Origin: Streptomyces endocoffeicus | GTDB lineage: Bacteria; Actinomycetota; Actinomycetes; Streptomycetales; Streptomycetaceae | DNA: 64,000 nucleotides | Reading direction: 5' to 3' | Assembly (NCBI RefSeq): GCF_016741935.1 | Contig: NZ_JAERRG010000022.1 | Coordinates: 62,001-126,000 of the forward strand | Part shown: piece after piece, positions 45,092-53,441 of the stretch | How positions within the stretch are numbered: the first letter of the stretch is position 1 | Layout of the letters: each line of letters starts with the position of its first letter | Position numbers and translations under genes: made by a program | Notes under the pieces: generated by a model | The model's database searches: none | Seen by the model: the letters and a program-made list of their open reading frames with translations, nothing else | Told to the model about the DNA's origin: nothing

Positions 45092-45863
45092 CACCGTGCC
45101 CACGGTCGCGTAGGGCCTTGACTGCCTTCTCGGCCAACTGGCCGAGCCTGATGACCTCGGCACGTAGTGCCACCAGCTCGTCGTAGCGATCAGCCTTGTC
45201 CTCGCCGCACCACGCCCGGACTGTCCGCAGGACGGCCGCCTCCGCGTCCAACTTGCGGTCGTCCCGAGCGCGGTATGAGTACCAGGAGGACTGTGCACGC
45301 TCCTGCTCGATGTCCTGCTGCTTGCGGTCCATCTCCGGAAGGATCTCGTCGGCGAGGCGGCCCGCTACCTGGCGGGCGATGCGCTCGGTGACCGGCCATC
45401 CGGCCAGGCACGTGCCGACGTGGTTCTCGTACACCATCCGGTCGATGCGGAGCTCGGCGGCATCCATGCCGATGAGCGACGACGTCTCGTCGAGTCGGCT
45501 CAGTTCCAGGACTCCCGCGTCCGCCACCCCTCGGCGGAGGCGCAGCCTGCTCTTCGGCCGGACGAAACCGAGAATCATGCGCGCCGCCTCGAATTCCGTA
45601 CTGCCTCGCACGTGGCGTGACGCCTCGGCCAGTGTGGACTCTGCGACGTCATCCGCGCGGAACTTATCGACGTCTGACCACGGTGCTACGAGAGCCCCGG
45701 GGCTGACCCATTCCTGCAGACCGGCGTCGTCACCCTCCAAAAACCGCACGTGGATCCAACCAGACCTGCCCGGGCCGCCCACTCGAACGATCTCCACTTG
45801 CCGGACCGCGCTGCCCAGCTCCTTCGGCCTCGCGCGGTATGCCCAATGCTCGCCAATCTCCAT
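45021..45863 (-). CDS. unknown 280-aa island protein
   Basis: Not recognised. The N-terminus (MEIGEHWAYRARPKELGSAV) and GWIHVRFLEGDDAGLQEWVSPGALVAPW form a small beta-barrel-like domain; the rest is helical and charged (EILPEMDRKQQDIEQERAQS, RYDELVALRAEVIRLGQLAE). Such proteins are common in Streptomyces accessory regions with no known role. ATG 45863 is chosen; an in-frame GTG at 45884 is possible. It converges with and overlaps the preceding gene by 71 nt. Confidence 0.65.
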   Translation of the reverse strand: MEIGEHWAYRARPKELGSAVRQVEIVRVGGPGRSGWIHVRFLEGDDAGLQEWVSPGALVAPWSDVDKFRADDVAESTLAEASRHVRGSTEFEAARMILGFVRPKSRLRLRRGVADAGVLELSRLDETSSLIGMDAAELRIDRMVYENHVGTCLAGWPVTERIARQVAGRLADEILPEMDRKQQDIEQERAQSSWYSYRARDDRKLDAEAAVLRTVRAWCGEDKADRYDELVALRAEVIRLGQLAEKAVKALRDRGHGVIASTIERDLGVHIASLDPDVRR

Positions 45864-46012
45864 GTGCCTATTGAGCCAGGTCACTTGCCCCCATCACCCG
45901 GCGATTTCCGTAACTGCCGCGGTGAGCTGGCCACGCGAGGTTGACGCGGCCCAAGCAAGGCACCGGAAGATGGAGTGTGTCCGGGACGGTGACCGTCAGG
46001 TGCCAGCGGCGT

Positions 46013-46624
46013 TCATTGGTGAGGCTCCGCAGGCAGACGTGACCGGCTTCGTGCCCGCAAGAGATCGCCCAGTACGCGTACTGGTGACGTAGGACTGATC
46101 GCCAAACGTGCGTCGAGTGCCGCCTCCCACTGCTCGGTCAGTCCGACCATGAGGCGTTTGCGCATGCCGGGGGTGACATGTGCGTAGCGAGCGGAAATGG
46201 AGCCGTCGATGTGGCCCATACGCTCGTCCATAAGGACCTTCTCCGTGCCGAGGTCCTCCATCACGGTCCGGTGGGTATGGCGAAGGCCATGGGGGGTGAG
46301 GCCCTTGGCGATCGGGAGCCAGCAGGCGTCGGCCCGCTCACTGGCGCCGCGCCCTCGGGCAGGTACGCCGGGCCAAGGCTCGCCGAGCAGGGGCACGGGT
46401 CGCGCGATGGCCTGTTCCACCGTTACCCGCGTGGCTTCGGTGACGCGGTCGGGGCGGTTGAGGACATTGGACACCGTGCCCGTGGAGACTCCGGCACGGC
46501 GCGCGACGTCAGCGAGCTTCGCGCCCTGGTGGCCGCCGGTGCGTGCCGCGCGTTGTCGGCCACTTCCTACACAGCTGTCGGATCTCGTGTGGGAGCTGGT
46601 GCGCCAGTTCGGCCTCTCGTGCAT
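46013..46624 (-). pseudogene. mosaic remnant: DUF397 start, LacI HTH, tyrosine-integrase end
   Basis: One open frame of 203 codons made of three unrelated pieces. Residues 1-20 (PNWRTSSHTRSDSCV) look like the start of DUF397. Residues about 35-70 (AKLADVARRAGVSTGTVSNV then LNRPDRVTEATR) are a LacI-family HTH. Residues about 105-180 (LTPHGLRHTHRTVMEDLG, MGHIDGSISARYAHVT) are the end of a tyrosine recombinase with the HxxR, GH and Tyr elements of box II. The core-binding half and the first catalytic Arg of the integrase are missing, so it cannot act. It begins 13 nt after the DUF5753 remnant, the place where a DUF397 partner normally sits. Confidence 0.8.
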
Positions 46625-46637
46625 GGTCGGAGCCTTC

Positions 46638-47320
46638 CTAATCGGTGGGCAACTGGTCGAAGTGGTGGGTCGCAGCGAAGATGAGGCCTCGAACAGCGGA
46701 TCCGTGGACCGCTGACTGCTTCAGCAGCTCGAACGCCTTGGTGTACAGCTCGATCTCTCGTGGCTGCGTGACCGAGAACTCCGCCGAGTAGGTCTCAACG
46801 AGGACGAGCTTGTCGTCAAACATCGAAAAGGAATTACCGGGCCAAATACTCAACGGTGCAGACCGCGGGACGAGGCCGAGACTGAGCCGAGGCAGCCGCA
46901 TCACGGCCAGTAGGCGGTCGAGCTGCCCCTTCATCACCTCGGGGCCTCCGAAGTTGCTGTACAGAGCCTGCTCGCTCAGCAACACGTTGAAGATCCGGTT
47001 CCCCTGGTACAGGTACTGCTGACGTTCAAGCCGCTTGGCCGTGGCGGCTTCCGCGTCGTCCGGGATCTCGTAGTAGTCGACAACCTGCCGGAAGGTCTCC
47101 GCTGCGTACTCGGCTATCTGGAGCGTCCCCCATATGACCGTGGGGTGCCAGATACGGAAGACCTTCGTCTTGGCGTAGACCTGAAGGCCCTGGTGCTGCC
47201 GTTTCTCCGCGCCCGTCTGCAGTAGCCGGCGCCACTCCTGCCAGAGTTCGTCGATGTGGCGCACAGTCGCGATCAGGTCATCAATATGCTCCTGCTCCCT
47301 GTCGCCGCGCACCAGATCTT
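46638..47320 (-). pseudogene. DUF5753 (Scr1-like) regulator lacking its HTH domain
   Basis: The sequence from about 47320 down encodes RQYLYQGNRIFN-type DUF5753: VFRIWHPTVIWGTLQIAEYA, LLSEQALYSNFGGPEVM, LPRLSLGLVPRSAPLSIWPG and SVTQPREIELYTKAFELL. These ligand-binding halves normally follow an XRE helix-turn-helix, and the pair with DUF397 resembles the Scr1/Scr2 system of Streptomyces. Here the HTH is absent and the upstream bases belong to a NERD gene in another frame. The right boundary is approximate. Translation could only start inside, so it is probably non-functional. Confidence 0.75.
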
Positions 47321-47761
47321 GATGTCGTCCTCGCTGGCGTTCTGCGGGCGCACTGCCACCGGCGACAGTCCCAACGACGCCACGGCCCCTTCGGCCGTCC
47401 TCGTCATCTCCAGGAGCCCGCGCACATGCGCATCGTGGCTCTCTCCGTCGGCGTGCAGTCGTCCGTCGACGATCTGTGGTGAGGCCAGCCAGTCCTTCAC
47501 GTCCAGGACGAAGACACCGCCCGGCCCGACGAGCAGCATGTCCGCGGTGGCCGTGCGAGTGCCGGGCCGGCGCCGGGCCGCCAGGAGCCGCCAGCCGCGC
47601 TCGGTGAGGACCAGAAGCTGCGCCGCGACCCGGCGCTCGCCCTCGCTCGCCGCCTCCCAGCGGCGGGTCTCCTGCCGGGCGGCCTGCCATTGCTCGCGCA
47701 ACAGCCGCTCCTGCCGCCTCGCCTCCTGCGCGCGCCGCGGCGCCGGTCCGCCAGCCCCCAT
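47273..47761 (-). pseudogene. NERD-domain protein truncated at the island edge
   Basis: ATG 47761 (with GAGGGGG upstream) starts MGAGGPAPRRAQEARRQERL and continues into a nuclease-related domain: GERRVAAQLLVLTERGWRLL, then TADMLLVGPGGVFVLDVKDW with the Asp and DxK of the PD-(D/E)xK-like site. Homology stops after about residue 148 (LGLSPVAVRP); the remaining codons read through the antiparallel junction into foreign sequence and stop at 47273. Intact relatives have a longer C-terminus. The gene was probably core and was cut by arrival of the island. Confidence 0.75.
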
Positions 47762-47939
47762 GTCGCCCCCTCGTACACGGACCAATGATCGTAGGACGCC
47801 CAGCCGGGGGAGATGGAGTAGCGATCAGGTCAACTCGTCGGCGCGGCGCCGAAGATGGTGGCGTGGCGGGCGGTGCGTCGTGGTCGGCTCGCGGTCAGGC
47901 GCGGTACGGCGCGGTAAGGCTTCCGGACGGACGGGACGC

Positions 47940-48344
47940 CTATTCGGCCGCGTCGGTCCAGCCCTGGCGACGGAGGACGGCCGGGATATCGGGGGCCTGG
48001 TAGTGGGCGCCCTTGAGGACCTTGCCGTCGGCGCGGAGGGTGGGGCGGCCGTCGGGACCGAGTTTGGTCATATTGGCCCGGTGGATCTCGGCGATCACCT
48101 CGTCGAGGTCGATGCCGTGGACCAGGGCGGTGCCGTAGGCGACGTAGACGACGTCGGCCAGTTCGTGGGCGAGGTGGTCGAGGGTGCTGTGAGCACTCGC
48201 CTCGGCCACTTCGGCGCACTCCTCGGCCAGGAGGTCCTGGCGGTGGGCGGCGAGTTCCGGTGGGACCTCGGTGGGGGTCTTACGGGCGTCCAGGCCGAAG
48301 GCCAGGTGGAATTCGCGGACGAGGTCGGCGGGAGAGCGGCGCAT
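47940..48344 (-). CDS. MazG-like nucleotide pyrophosphohydrolase
   Basis: A 134-aa all-alpha NTP-pyrophosphohydrolase. The metal-binding EExxE...ExxD pattern is visible as LLAEECAEVAEA (about 38-49) and LAHELADVVYVAYG (about 57-70), followed by DLDEVIAEIHRANMTKLGPD. Such proteins hydrolyse non-canonical or excess nucleoside triphosphates. The C-terminal lid (ADGKVLKGAHYQAPDI) matches the phosphoribosyl-ATP-diphosphatase-like branch. First intact core gene to the right of the island. Confidence 0.85.
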   Translation of the reverse strand: MRRSPADLVREFHLAFGLDARKTPTEVPPELAAHRQDLLAEECAEVAEASAHSTLDHLAHELADVVYVAYGTALVHGIDLDEVIAEIHRANMTKLGPDGRPTLRADGKVLKGAHYQAPDIPAVLRRQGWTDAAE

Positions 48345-48521
48345 TCACCCGATCGTACGTGGGGTGTGGGGGTGGCTGGGTGCGGCTGAGGGAGTGCTGT
48401 GGGGGGCCGCCCAGCCCTGTGTGGCGTATGGGGCCGTTGTGCGTCGGCGCGCGGATCCTCGGGTGGATGCCTAGGGTGAGGCGTATCAGGCCTTGACCTC
48501 CGCCTCCGGGGTGGTGCACCC

Positions 48522-48944
48522 ATGAGTCTCAGCATCCGCAATCAGCTCCCCGCCACCGTCGTCTCCGTGACGCTTGGCGAGGCCATGGCAACGGTCCAGG
48601 GGCGACTGTCCGGGGGACAGATGGTGACGGCCGCCGTGACCATGAGTGCCGTGACGGAGCTCGGTATCGGGGAGGGCTCCGAGGTGACCGCCCTGGCCAA
48701 GGCCACCGAGGTGGCGCTGACCACCGGGGAGGTCTCGGGGCTGAGCATCCGCAATCGCTTCCCGGGCACCGTCAGCCGCCTCACGCTCGGGGCCGCCATG
48801 GCCACTGTCGTCATCGACATCGGCGGCGGTCAGGAGCTCACGGCCGCCATCACCCAGGACGCGGCGGCGGAGCTGGGGCTCGCCGAAGGCAGCCGCGTGA
48901 CCGCTCTGGTCAAGTCGACCGAGGTGTCGCTCGCCACCGCGTAG
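48522..48944 (+). CDS. di-Mop (TOBE) molybdate-binding protein
   Basis: 140 aa made of two tandem molbindin (Mop/TOBE) repeats: SIRNQLPATVVSVTLGEAMA (residues 3-22) and SIRNRFPGTVSRLTLGAAMA (about 72-91), each ending LAKATEVAL or LVKSTEVSL. These cytoplasmic proteins store or buffer molybdate or tungstate as oligomers. No modABC genes are adjacent. Its upstream region is 177 nt of G-rich sequence without a clear promoter. Confidence 0.88.
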   Translation: MSLSIRNQLPATVVSVTLGEAMATVQGRLSGGQMVTAAVTMSAVTELGIGEGSEVTALAKATEVALTTGEVSGLSIRNRFPGTVSRLTLGAAMATVVIDIGGGQELTAAITQDAAAELGLAEGSRVTALVKSTEVSLATA

Positions 48945-48960
48945 GCCGATGGCCGATGGG

Positions 48961-48988
48961 CTATGGGCTATGGGCTATGGGCTATGGG
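48961..48988. repeat. 7-bp tandem repeat, four copies
   Basis: CTATGGG repeated four times, starting 17 nt after the Mop gene's stop. It is another short array just past a gene's 3' end. Confidence 0.85.
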
Positions 48989-49173
48989 GGCGATGGGGCG
49001 GCGGTGCGGTGAGCCGGTGGGCCAGATGGGTCATCCGCTTCACCCCGCCTCGCCTCGCGCTCGCCCCGGCCCGCTTTCGCCCCCGCCTCCCCCTCGTCCT
49101 GCCGCGTCTTCGCCCCGCCTCGCCCTCGCCCCGCCCAGATCTCGCCAACCCCTCCGTCCCTCACCCGTCAATT

Positions 49174-49189
49174 TCTACAGTGCTGTAGA
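49174..49189. promoter_or_regulatory. operator-like palindrome upstream of terD
   Basis: TCTACAGTGCTGTAGA has 7-nt arms and a TG centre in a locally AT-rich patch, about 37 nt before the terD start. It contains TACA...TGTA, as in BlaI/CopY-type operators with a wider centre. The regulator is unknown. Confidence 0.5.
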
Positions 49190-49225
49190 TTTTTACTTCG
49201 GTCCACCGAACACCAGGAGGAGATT

Positions 49226-49801
49226 GTGGGAGTTTCCCTGTCCAAAGGCGGCAATGTCTCGCTGAGCAAGGAGGCGCCGGGCCTGAGCGCCGTTCTTGTC
49301 GGCCTGGGCTGGGACGTGCGGACGACGACGGGCACCGACTACGACCTCGACGCGAGCGCGCTGCTCTGCGACGAGGCCGGTAAGGTCGCGTCCGACCGGC
49401 ACTTCGTCTTCTACAACAACCTCACCAGCCCCGACGGCTCCGTGGAGCACACCGGCGACAACCTCACCGGTGAGGGCGAGGGCGACGACGAGGCCATCAA
49501 GGTCAATCTGGCCGCCGTGCCCGCCGAGATCGCCAGGATCGTCTTCCCGGTCTCCATCCACGACGCGGAGAGCCGCGACCAGAACTTCGGTCAGGTCCGG
49601 AACGCCTTCATCCGGGTGGTCAACCAGGCCGACAACGTCGAACTCGCCCGCTACGACCTGAGCGAGGACGCCGCGACCGAGACGGCGATGGTCTTCGGCG
49701 AGCTCTACCGCAACGGCGCGGAGTGGAAGTTCCGCGCGGTCGGCCAGGGGTACGCCTCGGGGCTCGCGGGCATCGCCTCCGACTTCGGCGTCAATCTCTG
49801 A
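49226..49801 (+). CDS. TerD-family protein
   Basis: 191 aa. A canonical TerD/TerE calcium-binding beta-sandwich: GVSLSKGGNVSLSKEAPGLS at the N-terminus, LGWDVRTTTGTDYDLDASAL (about 29-48), and HTGDNLTGEGEGDDEAIKVNL with the acidic Ca2+-binding cluster. TerD proteins are linked to tellurite and stress responses and, in Streptomyces, to development. GTG 49226 follows AGGAGGAG. A hairpin separates it from the next gene. Confidence 0.93.
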   Translation: MGVSLSKGGNVSLSKEAPGLSAVLVGLGWDVRTTTGTDYDLDASALLCDEAGKVASDRHFVFYNNLTSPDGSVEHTGDNLTGEGEGDDEAIKVNLAAVPAEIARIVFPVSIHDAESRDQNFGQVRNAFIRVVNQADNVELARYDLSEDAATETAMVFGELYRNGAEWKFRAVGQGYASGLAGIASDFGVNL

Positions 49802-49815
49802 CTGACGCCCTCCCG

Positions 49816-49859
49816 CGGCCGCCGGGCCCGGCCTTTCCCCTGGGGCGGCCCGGCGGCCG
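49816..49859 (+). terminator. hairpin between terD and the membrane-protein gene
   Basis: CGGCCGCCGGGCC (49816-49828) pairs perfectly with GGCCCGGCGGCCG (49847-49859) around an 18-nt loop. It lies 31 nt before the next start and may terminate or attenuate read-through. Confidence 0.75.
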
Positions 49860-49890
49860 GTTCATTCCTACTCATCGAGGAAGCGCGGAC

Positions 49891-50658
49891 ATGACCGCCC
49901 CACCCGGCTTACAGGCCGAGGACAGGCCCGACTTCGAGCGGGCGCTGCACCAGGCGCTGCGTACGGCGGAGATCCGTGCGGCCCTGCGGCGCAACGGGGC
50001 CACCGGGGACGCGGACATCCAACGGCTGCGCGCCCAGGCGCTCGTGGCGAGCGAGCTGATCGCGACGGCCGCCGCGCCCGAATACGCCGCGTACCTCGGG
50101 CAACGCGCCGCCGCGGCGACCACGTACACCGCGTCCACCGAGCACACCGCGTCCACCGCGTCCACCGCATCTGCCCTATCCGGCTCACCCACCCCCTCGG
50201 CAGGCGTCCGTGGACTGCTGCCGGTGCTCGCCGTCCTCACCCCTGCTCTGGCCGGCACCTCGACCGCGGCCTTTCTGCTCCTCGGCGGGCTGCTGGGGCT
50301 CCTCGACTCCCAACGCGAGCTGGCCGACGCACTGTTGACCGCCGGGCTGACCAGCGCGACGATCGCGGCGTTGACTCTGGTGGTGGGGGTGGCCTGCCTG
50401 CTCGTCACCGCCGTACGCCACCGAACCCCGGCCCTCGACCAGCGCCCGTGCCCTCATGGACATCTACGTCTTCACCGGCATCCACCCACACACCCGCCCC
50501 ACCTCAGGCGCCGGGATGACGCGGCCGTCGCCACGGCCCGTGACGCCTGGCTGAGGGCCCTTCTCCACCGCGGCATCCTGCCGTTTCTGCGCGACCGGCT
50601 GGAGAGGTCGCACAGCCCGTCCCGGACGAGTCAGAAGAGCGAGAGAGGAACCACATGA
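49891..50658 (+). CDS. hypothetical membrane protein between two terD genes
   Basis: 255 aa, family unknown. A helical N-terminal part (DFERALHQALRTAEIRAALR) is followed by a Thr/Ser-Ala repeat (TASTEHTASTASTASALS) and two hydrophobic helices at about 110-145 and 155-180. The tail is basic and His/Pro-rich. It has GAGGAAG before ATG 49891, and its stop overlaps the start of the second TerD gene (ATGA), so it is probably made together with that protein and may anchor it. Confidence 0.65.
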   Translation: MTAPPGLQAEDRPDFERALHQALRTAEIRAALRRNGATGDADIQRLRAQALVASELIATAAAPEYAAYLGQRAAAATTYTASTEHTASTASTASALSGSPTPSAGVRGLLPVLAVLTPALAGTSTAAFLLLGGLLGLLDSQRELADALLTAGLTSATIAALTLVVGVACLLVTAVRHRTPALDQRPCPHGHLRLHRHPPTHPPHLRRRDDAAVATARDAWLRALLHRGILPFLRDRLERSHSPSRTSQKSERGTT

Positions 50659-51254
50659 CGGTAAACCTGGCCAAGGGCCAGCAGATCAGCCTGAGCAAGT
50701 CCGACGGGGGTGAGCTCACCGCGGTGCGCATGGGCCTGGGCTGGCAGGCCGCGCCGCGGAAGGGGTTCCTCGCCCGGCTGACCGCCAAGGAGATCGACCT
50801 GGACGCCTCGGCCGTGCTCTTCGCCGGGCGGGAAGCCGTGGACGTCGTGTTCTTCCAGCATCTGACGAGCGATGACGGATCCGTACGGCACACCGGCGAC
50901 AACCTCGTCGGCGGCGCGGGCCAGGGCGGCGACGACGAGTCGATCCTGATCGATCTGCAGCGTGTTCCGGTCCATGTCGATCAGATCCTGTTCACGGTGA
51001 ACTCCTTCTCCGGACAGACCTTCGCGGAGGTGCAGAACGCCTTCTGCCGTCTGGTCGACGAGACCAACGGCCAGGAGCTGGCCCGCTACACCCTGAGCGG
51101 CGGCGGCCCGTACACGGCCCAGATCATGGCCAAGGTGCACCGCGCGGGTGGGACGGGCGGAGCGGGCGGGGGCTGGCAGATGTCGGCGATCGGTGCGCCC
51201 GCCAGCGGGCGGACGTTCCAGGATCTGCTGCCGGTGCTCGCCTCCCACCTCTGA
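50655..51254 (+). CDS. TerD-family protein, TerZ-like
   Basis: 199 aa. A second TerD domain: NLAKGQQISLSKSDGGELTA, MGLGWQAAPRK, EIDLDASAVLFAG, and HTGDNLVGGAGQGGDDESIL as acidic Ca2+ site. A short RKGFLARLTAK insertion in the first loop distinguishes it from the upstream TerD. Translationally coupled to the membrane protein by a 4-nt overlap. Confidence 0.92.
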   Translation: MTVNLAKGQQISLSKSDGGELTAVRMGLGWQAAPRKGFLARLTAKEIDLDASAVLFAGREAVDVVFFQHLTSDDGSVRHTGDNLVGGAGQGGDDESILIDLQRVPVHVDQILFTVNSFSGQTFAEVQNAFCRLVDETNGQELARYTLSGGGPYTAQIMAKVHRAGGTGGAGGGWQMSAIGAPASGRTFQDLLPVLASHL

Positions 51255-51312
51255 CCTCCCGTTCCCATACGGCCTGTGACGCGATTCGCGCCGCCCGAGG
51301 GAGAATCTGGGG

Positions 51313-51741
51313 GTGACCGAGCGAAAGCCACCGGGCATCAGTTTCGAAACATGGGCCGACCGACAGATCCGTGAGGCGGAGGAACGCGGCGCGTTCGCCA
51401 ATCTCCGGGGGAAGGGAAAACCCCTCCCCAATCTCGACAGACCCTATGACGATCTGTGGTGGGTCAAGGAGAAGATGGCCCGCGAGAATCTGTCGTTTCT
51501 GCCGCCGACACTCGTACTGCGCAAAGCGGCGGAGGACGCGCTCGCCGCCGTAGCGAAGGCGCCGTCGGAGCGGATGGTGCGGGAGATCCTCTCGGAGGTC
51601 AATGACAAGATCCGTGAGGCGATCCGGCGGCCCCCGCCCGGCCCGCCGCTCAATCTCGCGCCCTTCGACATCGACGAGGCCGTAAGGGCGTGGCGGGAGC
51701 GCCGGGACCGCGAGCGGGAAGAGCGGGCGGAGGAAGACTGA
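51313..51741 (+). CDS. DUF1992 (DnaJ-C28-like) protein
   Basis: 142 aa. SFETWADRQIREAEERGAFA followed by GKGKPLPNLDRPYDDLWWVK is the DUF1992 signature found in bacterial YhdN-like proteins and in eukaryotic DNAJC28. Function is unknown. The C-terminus is Arg/Glu-rich. It starts with GTG and ends just before a bidirectional terminator. Confidence 0.88.
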   Translation: MTERKPPGISFETWADRQIREAEERGAFANLRGKGKPLPNLDRPYDDLWWVKEKMARENLSFLPPTLVLRKAAEDALAAVAKAPSERMVREILSEVNDKIREAIRRPPPGPPLNLAPFDIDEAVRAWRERRDREREERAEED

Positions 51742-51744
51742 GCC

Positions 51745-51777
51745 GGTGGACCGGGGCATACGACGCCCCGGTCCACC
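51745..51777. terminator. bidirectional terminator, DUF1992 versus VOC gene
   Basis: GGTGGACCGGGGC, loop ATACGAC, GCCCCGGTCCACC: a perfect 13-bp stem between convergent genes. Confidence 0.9.
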
Positions 51778-51789
51778 CGCGGTACCGGA

Positions 51790-52176
51790 CTACTCCTCGT
51801 TGCCGTACGGGCGAGTGATGATCTCCATGCCATGACCGGCCGGGTCCATGAAGTACAGCCCGCGCCCGCCGTAATGGTGGTTGATCTCGCCCGGCTGCTT
51901 CAGATGGGGATCGGCGTAGTACGTGACCCCCTGCTCCCGGATCCGCCCGAAGGCCGTGTCGAACTCCTCGTCCGAGATGAGGAACGCGTAATGCTGCATG
52001 ACGATCGACTCGCCGGGAATGGTGGCGAAGTCCAGGGTGACACCATTACTGGTCTCCACCGGAACGAACGGGCCCCATTCCTCTCCCACCTCGAGGCCGA
52101 GGATATTCGCCAGGAATTCCGCGGATTCGTGGTTGTCCAGAGAATGGACGATCGTGTGATTCAACTCGACAGACAC
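51790..52176 (-). CDS. VOC (glyoxalase-fold) family protein
   Basis: 128 aa, one vicinal-oxygen-chelate domain. LNHTIVHSLDNHESAEFLAN gives the first metal His; the C-terminal GGRGLYFMDPAGHGMEIITR gives the metal Glu. It may be a dioxygenase, glyoxalase or resistance-type binder; nothing nearby settles this. GTG 52176 with GGAGG upstream is chosen over an upstream in-frame codon at 52242. Confidence 0.85.
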   Translation of the reverse strand: MSVELNHTIVHSLDNHESAEFLANILGLEVGEEWGPFVPVETSNGVTLDFATIPGESIVMQHYAFLISDEEFDTAFGRIREQGVTYYADPHLKQPGEINHHYGGRGLYFMDPAGHGMEIITRPYGNEE

Positions 52177-52313
52177 TGTGGAATGCCTCCGTAAGGCAAT
52201 CTCACGGGCACCTCCATGCCTCACCCAGCCGGTGACCGACACGCGATGCCGTACTTCCGATCGTAGGCGCCGACGCCTACAGCCGTCGAGGGCCGGCCCC
52301 AGCCCCCTCCCCC

Positions 52314-53141
52314 TCAGCTACAACCGCCAGGATCCCCGTCCGCGGGCCCTTTGCGCACGGCCGCCACGCTGAAGATCCCGCCCTCCGGGTCGCGCAGCGC
52401 CGCGATGCGCCCATAGGGAGTGTCGGCCGGCAGGGAGATGACACCGCCGCCGAGCCCCGCGGCGTGTTCGGCGACCTCGTCGACGTCCTTCACACAGAAG
52501 TAGACCCGCCAGCGGGGCCGGACGTTCGGGTCCGGGGCGGACTCGATGGCGCCGCCGCGCAGCCCCGCGACGGCCTTACCGTCGATATGGAGGACCACCC
52601 GGTCGTGTTCGAAGCGGACGTCGCAGCGCTCCCGCCCCTGGGTGTCCCAGCCGAAGACCTGCCCGTAGAAGAGCGCCGCCTCGAAGGCGTCACGGGTGCG
52701 CAGCTCCAGCCATACGGGCGCGCCCGGTCTGCGCTCGCCCCACCAGGCGGAGGTCAGATCGCCCTCCCAGATGCCGAAGTTGGCCCCGTCCGGGTCGGCC
52801 GCCCAGGCCACCCTGCCGCTGCCGAACTCCAGCGGCCCGACCGCGACCGTGCCGCCGCGCTCCTGGACGCGCGAGGCCACCTCGTCCGCGCTGTCCGCCG
52901 CGAAGTACGTGGTCCAGATGACCGGCAGGCTCACCCCCGCCGACGGAGACGAGGCGCCGATGCCGACGGTCGGTACGCCGCCCTCGGTGTACGCGATGGT
53001 GTAACGGCCGTGCCCCTGCCGGGTGGGGCGGAAGCCCCAGCCGAAGAGCTCTCCGTAGAAGTGATGCGCGCGGTCCAGATCCGCTGCCATCAGACTCACC
53101 CAGCAGGGCGCGCCCTGGACAGCACGGAACCTCTCCCGCAA
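52314..53141 (-). CDS. double VOC-domain protein
   Basis: 275 aa with two glyoxalase-fold halves: GAPCWVSLMAADLDRAHHFY then GELFGWGF (residues 10-37), and VWLELRTRDAFEAALFYGQV (about 142-161), the second ending DVDEVAEHAAGLGGGVISLP and RDPEGGIFSVA. This matches actinobacterial two-domain VOC proteins sometimes called glyoxalase or CFP-30B-type. The substrate is unknown. Monocistronic as far as can be seen. Confidence 0.85.
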   Translation of the reverse strand: MRERFRAVQGAPCWVSLMAADLDRAHHFYGELFGWGFRPTRQGHGRYTIAYTEGGVPTVGIGASSPSAGVSLPVIWTTYFAADSADEVASRVQERGGTVAVGPLEFGSGRVAWAADPDGANFGIWEGDLTSAWWGERRPGAPVWLELRTRDAFEAALFYGQVFGWDTQGRERCDVRFEHDRVVLHIDGKAVAGLRGGAIESAPDPNVRPRWRVYFCVKDVDEVAEHAAGLGGGVISLPADTPYGRIAALRDPEGGIFSVAAVRKGPADGDPGGCS

Positions 53142-53441
53142 GGCCGCTCACCTCACTCATATCCCTGGGGGCGCCACAGACGTCCCGCAGGCAGCCGTCA
53201 TCGCTCGGGCTTCACGCCCGATATCTACACTTTCCTCCGATTTCGCGGTCCGCGCCACCTTGGCGCCCACCGGCGCGTTGATGCCCACGCGCACGCCCTC
53301 CGGACTGCCCGCGCGTGCGCCCTCCGGCGCGCCCCGGGGTGCCCGCGCGGGGGCGGCGCACACGCCGCTGTGGCGCATCACACCGGGGCGCGTCCGGCAT
53401 CGGAGCACGGCCACCCGGGCATGGCAGGGCAGTATTGCGCC
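53142..53441. other. intergenic region between VOC and P450 genes
   Basis: 300 nt divergent region containing both promoters. An open frame continues upstream from the P450 gene through this stretch and into the antisense of the VOC gene, but its codons look non-coding. No operator was recognised. Confidence 0.45.

Noticed and set aside
46013..47320. Functional Scr1/Scr2 (DUF5753/DUF397) toxin-antitoxin pair
   Set aside because: The DUF5753 gene lacks its HTH and DUF397 is cut after about 20 residues.
49226..51254. Tellurite-resistance operon
   Set aside because: Only two TerD proteins are present; TerB, TerC and the associated enzymes are missing.
52464..53441. Long upstream extension of the P450 reading frame
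   Set aside because: It overlaps the double VOC gene antisense and has no P450 similarity; the ATG at 53442 gives the normal family length.
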